A DNA stretch of 64,000 nt from the NCBI GenBank assembly GCA_014706295.1, contig JACSVZ010000041.1, positions 744,001 to 808,000 of the forward strand, given 5' to 3'. The notes under the pieces are model-generated. The model was given only the letters and a program-made list of their open reading frames with translations. It ran no database searches and was not told the origin of the DNA. This stretch comes from Lycocorax pyrrhopterus obiensis. Taxonomy: Eukaryota; Chordata; Aves; Passeriformes; Paradisaeidae. The position numbers and the translations under genes were made by a program. Shown here in pieces: positions 21,591 through 32,475 of this stretch. How positions within the stretch are numbered: position 1 is the first letter of the stretch; every line of letters starts with the position of its first letter.

Positions 21591-21833
21591 GCTGGAGCTG
21601 CGGATGGAGCTGGGGATGGAGCTGGGGATGAAGAAGATGGAGCTGAGGATGGAGCTGAGGATGATGGAGCTGAGGATGGAGGAGCTGAGGAAGATGGAGC
21701 TGAGGATGGAGCTGGGGATGGAGGAGAAGATGGAGCTGAGGGTGGAGCTGAGGATGGAGCTGAGCATGGAGCTGGGGATGGAGGAGAAGATGGAGCCGAG
21801 GATGGAGCTGAGGGTGGAGCTGAGGGTGGAGCA
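21591..21833. repeat. 12-bp minisatellite (GATGGAGCTGRG)n
   Basis: About 240 bp of tandem GATGGAGCTGAG/GATGGAGCTGGG units, with occasional GAAGAT or GGAG insertions that keep a multiple of three. Because of this it reads open in several frames (MELRMEL-type), but no flanking coding context exists. Confidence 0.93.
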
Positions 21834-21934
21834 CCGTCGCTCCCGTGTCAGCTGCCCCCCGCGAGCACCACGCTCCAGCTCCGGCCTCCCTCGGTTTATC
21901 CTTCAGTCTGATGTGGCTCCAACCCACGCCTCCG

Positions 21935-22230
21935 CTCCGCGGCCGCTCCTGGATCATTATTTCCATTCACTCGGCGAGAGGCTTTCACCAGCAAATACCT
22001 CGAGAAGAACTAATCCTGCCAAGGGCCCTCCTGAGCACCCCTCACCCCTGGGAGCAGAGGGAACTCCCCGGCCTCATTTAGGCACACAAAAGGCCTCTAA
22101 TTAGCTTTTTGTTTAGTCCGATTATGACTGTAAGTTTTGACCTTTCAAAGTGATTAGCTTTTGAAGTGAACTCATTTGCATAACATCGGTTTCCAAACTA
22201 CATCTACAAGCTGGGATCAGACTTTTTGTT
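21935..22230. promoter_or_regulatory. Candidate CNE with octamer
   Basis: The part at 22085-22215 is densest: CTCTAATTAGCTTTTTG, CCGATTATGACTG, AGTGATTAGC, and an octamer ATTTGCAT at 22174-22181. Three ATTAG-type homeodomain cores occur within 80 bp. Confidence 0.5.
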
Positions 22231-22860
22231 GTTGCTGTTCACTCCTTTTTTCTTTTTCTTCTTTTTTTAACAGCAGCCAGGCTCTGGTTTTGGTCCCTGG
22301 ATGAGGCTCTGCTCCCGTCCTTGGGCATCTCCAGCGCTCCAGGCTCTGGCACACCCAGTTTTGGGGCATACGGGATTTCTGCAGTCCTTTCCCAAAGCTC
22401 TGGCTCTGCCATTGCTGGAAAATCGCATCGCCCTGGAGGATGCTCACCTGCATCCTGCTGTCACCACCAGCCGACCCCAGCTCCTTGGGACCCCCAGGGA
22501 AATCCTGGAGTCCTTCCAGCTGGACTCCAAGCTCTCTGTCCAGCCATCCTGGCCCAGCTGCTGCCACAGTCATGGCCAAGGTCACCTGCAGAGCCTGGGG
22601 GAACAAAGGGCTTTAATACGTTCTTTGTGGCAGCTAAATTCAAAACTCTTTATCACCACAAACATCCCTTTATCTGGGCAAAGCCCTCCAGAGGTGCATT
22701 TTATTACCCTGGGTTATTAAACAAAAACTTTCCGATAATGAGGCGAGTTGATCTCCGCGGCTGCCTTCGGGGGACGGGGGAGCCCCCACCCGGTTATCAG
22801 CCCCGGGACGGGGCTGCCTCTATCTCTGCCGGTGATTATCCTATCCCCCTGCGAGGCTTC
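22231..22860. promoter_or_regulatory. Spacer plus candidate CNE at 22605-22760
   Basis: 22605-22760 holds CTTTAATACG, CTTTATCACCAC, CCTTTATCTGGGC and GGTTATTAAAC. The remainder (22231-22604) shows nothing recognisable. Confidence 0.4.
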
Positions 22861-23280
22861 ACATCTCCCTGGCCCGCCACTAACAGAGGAGAAATCTTTG
22901 CTTTGGGCGAGTCTTCTTGGCGAGCATCTCCTGGCACAACAGCCCAGGGCTCGGGGGGCTTCAGGGGGTCCAAAGGTTTTGGAGATAACAGCCCCCCTCG
23001 CCCTTCCTCCTCTCGGAGGGAAGGGCCAAGGGCTCAGTGCAGCACGAACACCAAGGAAACGCTGACTTTACTCTGGAACAAACCCTTGTATGGTCAGAGG
23101 CCGAGCTGTGCCCACTCTGCCCACCCAGACCTGGGTCCTGTGACCCCTCAAACCCACCCACAACCTCCTGCCCAGGCAGCAGCTTCAGGCCTGAACCCCC
23201 CTGACCCCCCCATCCCTATGGGACCCTGTCCCATCCCCGGCCCAGCAGCTCCCTTCCCCCTCCTTTCCCCCATCCCCAAA
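22861..23280. other. Gene-free spacer
   Basis: C-rich in its second half, nothing recognised. Confidence 0.45.
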
Positions 23281-23590
23281 GCAGGTCTGTAATATTTCGT
23301 TCCCTGCACACAGACGAGGAGCTCTGCGCTGGCTGCTCGGCTTTATAACATCCCTGTTTCCTGGCCTGGCTTTATTACATCTGTTCTTTGGGGTATGGGG
23401 TTATAAATTGGGCATGTGATGACGTGTAATCACTAACTGCAAAGCCAATACATTTTCGCTGCAACAGCAGCAAGACAAATAAAGGTGAGCGGGGGAGGCT
23501 GGCGAGGCTCTGACAAAGGGAGATACACAGCCCTGAGAACTTAAAAACCTGACTGGGGATCCAGTGTTACCCTAATTGAGCTGGTTTGCT
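23281..23590. promoter_or_regulatory. Candidate CNE
   Basis: Three related motifs, GGCTTTATAACATC (23339), GGCTTTATTACATC (23369) and GGGGTTATAAATTGG (23398), are followed by GATGACGTGTAATCAC. A GGCTTTATWACATC pair 30 bp apart is conspicuous. Confidence 0.45.
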
Positions 23591-23806
23591 TTCTGGGGCA
23601 ATGTCCTTGCTTTTGGGAAGGGTTTTGGCTTTCATTATGAAGCCCAGCTGCACCTCCAGCTCTTTTTTGGGATGCCTGGGGCCTGGCACTGGCTGTGCTC
23701 CCCCTCTGTCCTGCCCCAGCAGCACATTCCTCAGGGGTTTCCTGGGCAGAGCCAAAGCCAAACCAAGGCAGTTTCATGCTGGGATCAGCCCAGCTGATGT
23801 GAGCTG

Positions 23807-24016
23807 GATATTAGGAAAAATTCCTTCATGGAAAGGGCGGTCAGCACTGGAACAGGCTGCCCAAGGCAGTGGTGGTGTCTAGGAGCATTCAAAAGACGAG
23901 TGGATGTGGCACCTGGGGACAGGGATTAGTGGTGAAGGTGGCAGTGTGAGGTTCGCGGTTGGACCTGATGATCTTAGAGAGCTTTTCCAACGTGAATGAT
24001 TCCATGACTCTGTGAC
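23807..24016 (+). mobile_element. CR1-like LINE 3'-end fragment
   Basis: About 210 bp that follow the CR1 3' end in sense orientation: GATATTAGGAAAAATTCCTTC, GGAACAGGCTGCCCAAGG, the GTGGATGTGGCAC segment, GGTTGGACCTGATGATCTT, CTTTTCCAACGT, and the terminal ATTCCATGACTCTGTGA. No reverse-transcriptase portion remains, as in most 5'-truncated CR1 copies. The many differences from the family pattern I know indicate an old insertion. Confidence 0.9.
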
Positions 24017-24410
24017 CTCTGGAGGGCACAGCCCTGCCTGCTGCACCAGGGGCACTCTGGCATCCTCACTCACCAACTCTGCCAGGAAGGACCTGGCACA
24101 TCCCTGCCCCCACCACAGCACAGCAGGACCCTCCAGCCCCTCACCCCACATCCAGATCAGCTGCTCCAGGCACTTCACCCGGGGAGGTTTCTCCAGTGCC
24201 CAGGGCTGGAGAGTGGCTTAAACCAACCCGGACCCAACCTGGTTTTTGACCTGCAATTCCAAGGTGCTTCGTGCCCACCCAGGCAGAGTTTCCATGGCTC
24301 AGGAGCCTGGCAGTGCCTCTCTGCCCTGCTCCCACCGAGGCCGGGCCTGAGTCAGTGCGGGGCGAGAGGCGAACCCAGCCCTGGCCTCGTGCAGGGTGAG
24401 CTGAAACTGG
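24017..24410. other. Gene-free spacer
   Basis: Nothing recognisable after the CR1 fragment. Confidence 0.45.
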
Positions 24411-24720
24411 CCCAGGACTGCTGTCCTGAGCAGCAATCATCACTTGTGCAACTGTGCAAATGTGGCCGGTGAAGATGGGACAGGAGATAAATGGGAGGGA
24501 GTCACCCAGCTGCAGCTTAAGATGTGCCTGTATGCTGCCGTACCGGTTTATCATGATAAATGTCATCGGAAAATCAATTCTCTGTGTACTTTTGGGAATT
24601 ACAACTATCATTCTGGTGTGATTTATTTCCTGTATAACACGGACAAGGGCTCTTTGTTCATCATTTTGAAAGTTCATTTAAAATTGCTTTGAGTTCTTGG
24701 TTTTGCGCCGTGACACGGCC
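24411..24720. promoter_or_regulatory. Candidate CNE
   Basis: GTTTATCATGATAAATGTC forms a near-perfect palindrome (TTTATCATGATAAA, 24547-24560). Further on is GTGATTTATTTCCTG. Confidence 0.45.
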
Positions 24721-25689
24721 GATGGGTATCTGCTCTCCTGTGAAATATGGGCCAAGGCAGGAGGAGGCTGGGCTGGGAGCTCTGCCCCTCCTTGTCCTGC
24801 TCCTGTGGCCGTGGGAAGCATGGAAAGCCCTGGTAGAAAGAAATGTCACTGGGAACATCTCTGGGGACGGAGGAGAGGAGAGGAGAGGAGAGGACGGCTG
24901 GTGATTGCCCCAGTGCTGGGTTGGGATTCTTTTATCCCGGCACAGCGTGCTGGGCCGACCTTCTCTTCTTCTTTTCCACGCCACCCACCAAACCTGTTTG
25001 TCCTGCCAGGCTGCTGGGGAGCCAAGAAACTTCCCAAGCTCTGAGCACGGAGCGTCCCATCTCCTCCTCATGCCGGTCTTTGTGCCGGGGTTTGTGCTGG
25101 TGCTGGCAGGAGCTGGCACACCGCTCTGCTGGGTGTCCTTCCCACCCCAAACCTCTCCCCTCTTGCTGCTGGAGCTGCGGGGATGAGGGCTGGAGGTCCC
25201 AGAGGATGCAGGGACGGGGTCTTCTCAGGCTGGGGGCAGTGGGGTCAGGGGTGGCAGGACAGAGGCTGCCGGTGCCAGGGAAGAGCAACTGCAAACCATC
25301 CAAGCTCAGGCTGTTTATCCACGAGAGCAGAGGCCGAGCAGGGAACTGATGGCTCCTATAAACACACGAGGTAAACAACAGGCATGGCATGAGCTGTTTA
25401 ATTCAAAGGACAGTGCTGGCATAAGGACGAAAATTAGCCATGAAAAAGATTTAGGCTGGAAATGACAAGAAAGCTGAAGATCATCAGGAGAGAGAGGTTC
25501 TGGAAGAGCCTCCAGAGCAGGGGGATGGAGGGGTGAAGCCACCAGGGCTTCCAGGATGGAGCCCAGTCCCTTTCTGGGTGGGTGACCTGCGCTCCTGCAG
25601 CTGCCGCTCTCCTTCTCCCCGACCACCTGGCCAAGGGGCTCTCGCTGCCTCCAAAGACTCTGACATTCCCACTGCCTTCACCCCGTGGT
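24721..25689. other. Gene-free spacer with (GGAGA)n
   Basis: A GGAGA pentanucleotide run lies at about 24869-24895. 25375-25460 is AT-richer. The segment at about 25440-25560 could be an old CR1 remnant, but I cannot establish it. Confidence 0.4.
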
Positions 25690-25815
25690 ACTTCAGAGAA
25701 GCTCAAGGAAAACCACCACTGCATAAATCTCCCAACCATGGGGCAGTTCAAACCTCTCGGGCATTAATCATTTTCTTTAAAGCAGAGAACTCAGCCCTGG
25801 GATTATCACCTTTTG
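25690..25815. promoter_or_regulatory. Small candidate CNE with HOX/PBX site
   Basis: ATTAATCA at 25763-25770, followed by TTTTCTTTAAAGC. Confidence 0.4.
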
Positions 25816-27289
25816 AGGAAAACAGCTCCCTGGGACGTCCAGGAGGGGTGCGTGAGGAAGGGATCCCTATTTCTGCCCCAAAATACATCCCCCAACCCCC
25901 GGGGAAACTGGAACTCAGCTTTGGAGGCTGCACGAGGCCTGGTGCAGCCCTGCCCCCGGTCACCCTGGGGTAGCCGGGTGCATTCCTGGCCGCAGCCCCG
26001 CGCTGCAGATGTGTTTTTATGGGTGTTTGTACCAGGTGTGCGCTGTGGCGGGGCGGGGGCGGAACCGCGAGGAGCAGGAAATGTGCTTGGTGGTTTTGCC
26101 TTACAGATTGGAGCCGAAACCTCCAATAAATCACGGGGGCAGCTGACAGGGAGCAGAGGTTGCGGCAGGGGGAACGCCGGGGCGCAGCAGCTTCCCCGCA
26201 GGCGGGACCCCGCTCGCTGGGGGTGATGTGGGGACCCCACGGCCGTCCCGGTGCAAACACCCGAGGTGGAGGCTTCTCCTGCCATCAGGAGCTCCCAGTG
26301 GAGCCTGGAGGGAAGGAGAGGAGCTGAGCCACCGCGTCCTTCTCGTGTGCCAGACCCCACCAGCAGCAGGGCCCGAGGGGTGTCCGGCTGCCCCGCACAC
26401 GCCTGGGCCCCTCCAGCACCCATCCCTGTCCCCCAGCCAGGCTCTCCCAGCTCCCTTCTGGTTTTCATTACCCTCCTCCAAGCCCAGCACCAAGAGCCTA
26501 ATTTGGAATAACAGGCGAGTGAATGCGAAGGGGAAAAACCCTGCACTTGCTCTGTTCCCGAGCTAATCCCCTGACAAATTCTGCAGCCCCGGCTGTGGTC
26601 TGGTTCCAGAGACGCCCCTGATTGAAATGGAAATACTCCCCACTCCTCTCCCTTAAAGGAGAAGCTTCCCTCTGTTTATAAACCCTTCCAGAGGGGGTTT
26701 TACGATTCTCTTTTACTGGCTGGCCTGCCCGAGGAATGTGGCAGCCTCAATAGCTGCAGGAAACGTCGCTGCCCATAAACCCCCCCAGTCAGAGCCACGG
26801 GCTGACATTGTCATGAAACGAAAATATCCCTGACGCTTATCAGGGGCTCACATCAAAGGAGCCCCGGCCGTAAATCTCCCGGGGCTGTGCCACGGAGCCC
26901 AAATAAAAGCAGCTCCCTGGGCAGCTGAGGGTCCCCGCGGGCAGGGCAGGGCAGGGCAGGGGGGCTCAGGCTGGGGTCACCTCCCCGCACAGACCAGCAC
27001 AGGGCGATCGGAGAAGGCCTCCGGGTGTGGGGACAGCCCTGAGCTCGTTTCTTGGGGCAGTGTTGCAGCAGAACTTGGAAATGTTTTTGGGGTGCTTTGC
27101 CTCCTCCTGCCCCTCTGCCGGACCTCGCCCACCAAGACACAAATGGACCTGGGCATTTCATCCCGGGGCAGAACGTTACTGGTTCTGTGCTTGGCACACG
27201 TGGGGAGACAAACCCCACCGATCCAGGCTGCCTCCAAGCTCCCAGGATTCAGAAGTGACAGGAGACGTCCCAGCTCTTCCCAGCACACT
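25816..27289. other. Spacer with minor AT-rich islands
   Basis: 26500-26720 and 26800-26910 contain CAATAAA-like and GACATTGTCATGAAACG elements. 26943-26962 is a GGGCA repeat. No exon recognised. Confidence 0.4.
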
Positions 27290-27880
27290 CTGCCCCCAAA
27301 ACGCTCATTATTTCAACCTGAACCAGGGTAAAATCAAACATAAAAAATAAATAAAATATCAGGCATGCATGTGTGTGGGTGGAGAAATCCCTGTGGGAAG
27401 TTGGAATGGTGGGAGAGCTGAAATGCCACTTCCCAGGCAGCCGGAGTGGCACCCGGGGATGGGCAGCAGAGTGTGCCCAACCGCTGGCTCGGGGTGACCC
27501 TGCTGTCCCCAGGCCCGGGCAGGCTGACAGCACATTATGCAGCTCGCCTATCTTCTGTTGCCAGTTGGAGCCAGGAGTATTCCTGCAGATCATTTAGATT
27601 CAGGTAAATCAGCGTTTTCCAGTCCCGGGAGGATATTTCCCACCGGCTGGGCTGCGGGGTCACCTCCAGGAGCTTTCAGCGGGGTATTGGTTGCTCTGTA
27701 AAGACCTTGAGTGATGGATACTTTGTCTCACAGGTAAGTTGTTCCGAAAGTTAATTATCTCCCTGGTTGCTCACTTGGGACTGTAATCACGCTCTGCTGA
27801 GCTGCCGCCCTCACCAACAATTACAGAAGTGCCCAAAGGGGAAGTTTCTATCTCGCCCTCAGCCTCGTCATGCCCTGATG
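27290..27880. promoter_or_regulatory. Candidate CNE in two parts
   Basis: 27290-27370 (AAAAAATAAATAAAATATC) and 27530-27860 (GATCATTTAGATTCAGG, AAGTTAATTATCTCCC, GGGACTGTAATCACG). The latter includes TCTCACAG|GTAAG, a sequence that resembles a splice site by chance. Confidence 0.4.
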
Positions 27881-29520
27881 GCAGCAGATTTACAGCCTCC
27901 GAGGCGCCCAGGAGCCCCGGCTGGGCACTCCTGCCCTCGCTGCAGCTCTCTCAGGGCAGGACCATGGCAGGGCTGCCCCGAAGCTGCTCCCGGTGCAGGA
28001 GCAGAGTTCTCTGTATGTGGCCTCTCCTCCCTCCCTGAAGCAGGGCCACTGAGCCGAAGCCTTGATGAACAAAGTTTAAAATGCAGCAGCTCTGGGAGAG
28101 CCAGACACTAATGTGACATCTCTCTCCAGCACTTGCCATTCCCTCCCTTCCACGGCTTTGATGTTAACTTCTTACAAGCTCAGAGACGCTGGAGGATCGG
28201 CTCAGGGAATCGTGCATGCTAATAGGGACAAGCGACAGGGAGGCACGAGGTTCCTCTCTCCCCACAAACACAAGGGGAAAGGGCAGGCTGCCTCCCCTGG
28301 GCTGCCCTCTTCTCTCCTGGATGCCTTGTCCAGGTGTTTCGGGATGATGTGAACCTTTGGCCCAGTGCACCACACTGCACCAGCATAAGTGGGTTATTCC
28401 TGGGTCAGGAGTCCTTGACAAGGGCTGAAACCAGTTTGGCCACAATTTTAGCATGTGGCTCGGGCCTCTCTTCTCCTCCTCTTTCCAAACTAGGTTAGTT
28501 CCCCCTTGGCTATCAAGGGAGTGCTGGAGATGCTCAAGCAGGTTTGATATTTAGTGCTGCACCTGTGCTGGATGGGTCTTAATTATTTATAGCTTTCCTA
28601 TCCTGTTTTCTCAAGTCAGTTGGGAAGAGGTGACAGGTGAAGACTTCTTGCAGCAGATGCTTATGAGGCGGGTGAGGTGCCTGCCGCTCAGATGAGAAGA
28701 AAAGAAAGTGTCTTCAGCAGGAGAGAAATGACAAAGCTACATAGGAGCTGCCTCATTTAGTAGTCAAGGAGGAGGAAAAAAACCCTCCTTAGGTCTCCAG
28801 AAAAGAAACACATTCCCGCTCAAGAGATGGATGTGGTGGGGAGCAGAAGCCTCCCCTCTTTGTTCAGGGGATGTGCTGGAGGTACCGAGGGCAGGGCTGT
28901 GCCGTGACCCTGCCCCTCCCGAGGGCTTGCCCCACTTTGCTTGGCTGGCCCTGGCGATGCCAAAAAACCCTGGGGCATCCAAACCCATGGATGTATCTCA
29001 CCCTTCATCGGCTGGGCTCGGCTGGAGGCTGTTGCACGCGATGCTGGGGCGAGCTCAGCCTTGGGCTTCCACCAGCTCAGCTTTGGTGGCTTCGAGGTCG
29101 GTGAGATCTCGCCATGAAACCCATTTCCCCGTCTGTGAGAGCATCGGGGCGGGAGGGAGCGGGGCTGCCCTGCTCTGCACCACCTCTCTGCACCCTCGGG
29201 CAGAGCCCCGCTGGGCCCCGAGCGTCCCCACGGTCCCGCTGAGCTCCTGAACACACACACAGGATTGCCACCCGTGCTCGTGCCTCCCGTTACCTGCTGC
29301 CTCCTCACACCTCAGGGAGAGGCTCCTTTAGCTCAAGTGCCTGGTACCTCCTGCTCTCTGGTGACAGAGGACTTAATCTCGACTGACAGCCAGACTGCTC
29401 CTCTCCAGAGCCGCATTTGTCACCGTCGCCCCGACCCGTCCCCGGGCTCGGCGGTTGCGCAGTGAAGGGCTGGGGCAGGAGGGAGAGCGGAGCTGGAGGC
29501 CGGCAGATGCTGCTGCTGTG
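27881..29520. other. Gene-free spacer with a weak AT-rich segment
   Basis: 28480-28700 contains TTTGATATTTAGTGCTGC and TCTTAATTATTTATAGC. The rest is GC-rich, and its open frames lack domains. Confidence 0.4.
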
Positions 29521-29529
29521 TCTCCAGGA

Positions 29530-30480
29530 CATGGTGTGGATGAAGATTCCCACTGAAATGGGATAATTGTGCCACCATTAACACAGTTTGTGCTTCCCCA
29601 CGAGGACGGGAGGGCAGGAGCGCTGGGCTGCCCTGCGAGGCTCAGTGAGGGCCGGCGCAGTGAGGGGGCTCCGCTCTGCCAGCAGTTCTGAGTCCTGCTC
29701 CCAGCCCATCCCGCCTTGACTGCAGATGTCAAGTTGATTATTTTAACCACATTGGATCACTGTTAATTAATATGAATTAACTACCCTAATATTCCTGGGT
29801 AAACAGGCTATTACGTGCAGGGAGGAGAGGAAAGCCGCCTTTAAACCATCACTAATTGATCCCTGCCAGATCTGGGGCTTCGTGACAGCGTGTGCAGCCC
29901 AGCCCGAGCCCAGGCACCCCCTCCTCACTGCCGGGCTCATGTGGGGCTGGGAGGTGCTGAACTCCTGGCACCTCCTGGCTGCCGCCAGTTCCAGGTATGA
30001 CACACACACAAAGGTACCTTTTTATAGTTAGGAAATTATAGGTGCCATGACTTCAAAGGCTTTTGCAACAAGAGCTTTCCCTTTGATAAGTGACAGCATC
30101 ATTAATGGTGATTTATTACCCGGGCTATTTCACAAACAGAAATAACCAGTTTCTTTTCATTTGGCTTGGTGGGTTTTTTTGCTCTGGGCTACCCAGACAT
30201 ACGAGGTGGCTGGTAACAGCTGTTTTACTGCTGGTAAGACATCTCATTTATTAACTTGTCATCATGTGTCATAAAGTTTAGCAAAATGCGAGATGATTGT
30301 GTACTTAAGCTGGGTAATTACCCCATTATTAAAGCTGCCTTCTTTATTTATTTGCTCTTCTGGTGGTTTGTTCCTACCTTTGCTCTACATGGTGCCTTAG
30401 TCACAGGGCACGGAGATGAGCTGCCTTGTAATTATCCATGTGCTGACTTCCACTCTTGGAGACATGAAAGGTGTCTCTGC
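29530..30480. promoter_or_regulatory. Candidate CNE cluster
   Basis: Core blocks at 29710-29870 (GTTGATTATTTTAACC, TGTTAATTAATATGAATTAAC) and 30005-30400. In the latter, TGACAG at 30091-30096 is followed 4 bp later by ATTAATGG, then GTGATTTATTACC. An intervening piece at 29890-30000 is GC-rich. Confidence 0.5.
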
Positions 30481-31590
30481 CAGGTGCCACTGGCTCGCCG
30501 GTGATGGGGACCAGGCTGCTGCACCACTGGCTGGTGTCTGGAGAGCTGGGATGGTGCTTGGAGCGTTGTCCTGGGGTGTGTCCAGCCCGGTCCCGACACC
30601 AGCAAACCCTCTCTGATCTTCTGGCAGGAACGGGAACATTGCACACGCTGGAGGTATCCCAAGATCTTTTCTCCGGGGGAGGAAGCACTGCGGCAGTGCA
30701 GGGTCCCGACCTGGCTGGTGGGATGGCTGCACAAGCACTGCTGTTGTAGCCATGCTCTAATTAAACTCCTCGAGCGTCACTGCCAGCGCCCAGACACGGC
30801 AGATCCACACCTTGATGGAGGAACTGCCTAGACAGAGGAGAAACCACGGTTAGCACAGAGATGCTAATTCCCTTGGGAACTCCCAGAACTCAGGTGCGCG
30901 TCTCCCAGGAATGTCTGGGACCCTGCCCAGACACGTCCGTGCCCTCCCCGGGGAGGGTGGGGCTCCGCGGGCACCAGCCCGGACAGCGGCACCGCGTTCC
31001 CAGACAAAGGGAGACGCTCCGGCCTCGCTCCCTCCCCTGCTCCAGCAGCCTGCCCGTGCTCTGCTAACGCCGAGCCACCGGATAAATCCGGTTAACAAAC
31101 ATTTTGTAAGAGGTTAAACACCTGAAACCGCCCAATACCCGACCATTATCCGGGCAAACAGGAGCTGCACCGCAGGAGCTGCGGCAGCGGCTCAGCCCCG
31201 GTGGCTGCTGTGGCCCAGCCCTGCGGCAGAACACCGGCAGGTCTGCGAGGGAGGATGCCAAACCCACCCTGGGGAATGCCAGAGGGCTGGCTGCTCCGTT
31301 GGGATTCCTTCTTCCCAACCTCTTCTCCCAAATCCAGCCTTGTGGTGGAGCACAGCCCTTGCCATCCTTCCTGGAGAGTGAATGAGGCAACACCAGGTGC
31401 TGCCGCTGGACCCTGGAGCTGCTGCTGGGCCCTGGAGCTGCCCTGCACTGGCCGCTCTCCCACAGCCCCATCTGCTTGGGCAATGAGAGAGGATTTTGCA
31501 GTGCCACAAGGGATTTTTGGTGTCTTGTTCTTTCATGGGCAACCAGCATCTCCCTCGGCAGGTCCCCACGGGACAGGCTCCATGTTCAGC
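30481..31590. other. Gene-free spacer
   Basis: 31070-31160 is a small AT-richer island (CGGATAAATCCGGTTAAC, CCATTATCCGG). Otherwise GC-rich and unrecognised. Confidence 0.4.
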
Positions 31591-31800
31591 CTCTCTGTTT
31601 TCCTTTTACATTCTCCAAGGTCAGCCAATATTAAACCAGAAAGAAATAATTACCAAAAAGAATTTAAAAATATTCCCTGCTACCCCACACATTTCTTCCT
31701 GGCGCTGCTGTGAATATTGATCAAGGAATTTCATCTATAAATCCATCTCTCACATGGTAAGAGGTTTTATGTTGTAATTAACAAGTGGCTGTTGCACAGC
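31591..31800. promoter_or_regulatory. Candidate CNE
   Basis: Contains CCAATATTAAACCAG, AATATTGATCAAGG and GTTGTAATTAACAAG in a clearly AT-rich block. Confidence 0.42.
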
Positions 31801-32225
31801 AGTTACAAAGAGGTGAAGATTCCATTTCCAGCACTGCCCAGGGTGCAGTGAGGGGCTTTTTTCCATCTTTGGATGCAAAAATTTTGTTTAGGCCCATCCC
31901 CCCTTGGTGCACCTCATTCCATGAGGTCAGGACTCACACAGAAAGGAAGGGAAAAGCTGGTGGGATCAGAGAGAATAAACCCCACCCTGTGCCTCGGGCT
32001 GACACCCACACATCTGTGCACGGGGCTGGATCCCTGCGCCGAGGGATTGGGAGGTTTGGAAACACGGAGGCTTCGCATGAGAGAACTGCCCCGGAGCAGC
32101 AGAGGGACAGAGGATGAAATGGAACAGTTCAGCCTCACCCAGGGGTTTTGCACTGGCAGAGCTCAGGGAATGGCAGTGGGAACAACAAAAACCCAGCGCC
32201 GCTGAAACCAGCCACGGCCCAGTAG
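31801..32225. other. Gene-free spacer
   Basis: Nothing recognised. Confidence 0.4.
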
Positions 32226-32475
32226 TGAATCTCCCCATTTCCATTTATTAAAATAGCATTTTTATTACAAAGAGATGTTAAAAGTGAAAATGGACGAAAT
32301 CCATTTTACATCCCCCATTGATTTCCTGGGATATTTACAACCGCAGAGATATCGATCTCCCCGAAGTGCCGGATGCGCTCGCTCCTCACCCGCGACACTT
32401 GCAGTGATCAAGTATTTTTGGCAAACAAACCACCAAAACCTGCCATGTGAATTGATCCAGAAAGGCTGGGGGGAA
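32226..32475. promoter_or_regulatory. Candidate CNE with 8-bp inverted repeat
   Basis: AAAATGGA (32287-32294) and TCCATTTT (32300-32307) are perfect arms around CGAAA. GATATCGATC at about 32349 carries another ATCGAT. Confidence 0.45.

Noticed and set aside
21523..22104. 193-codon frame with MELRMEL repeats
   Set aside because: Produced by the 12-bp minisatellite; no coding context or family match.
25440..25560. Possible further CR1 remnant
   Set aside because: Only vague similarity to CR1 sense-strand phrases. No diagnostic terminal segment could be found.
27733..27742. Splice-site-like CACAG|GTAAG
   Set aside because: A single isolated match; no coding or exon-like sequence on either side, and it lies in an AT-rich candidate element.
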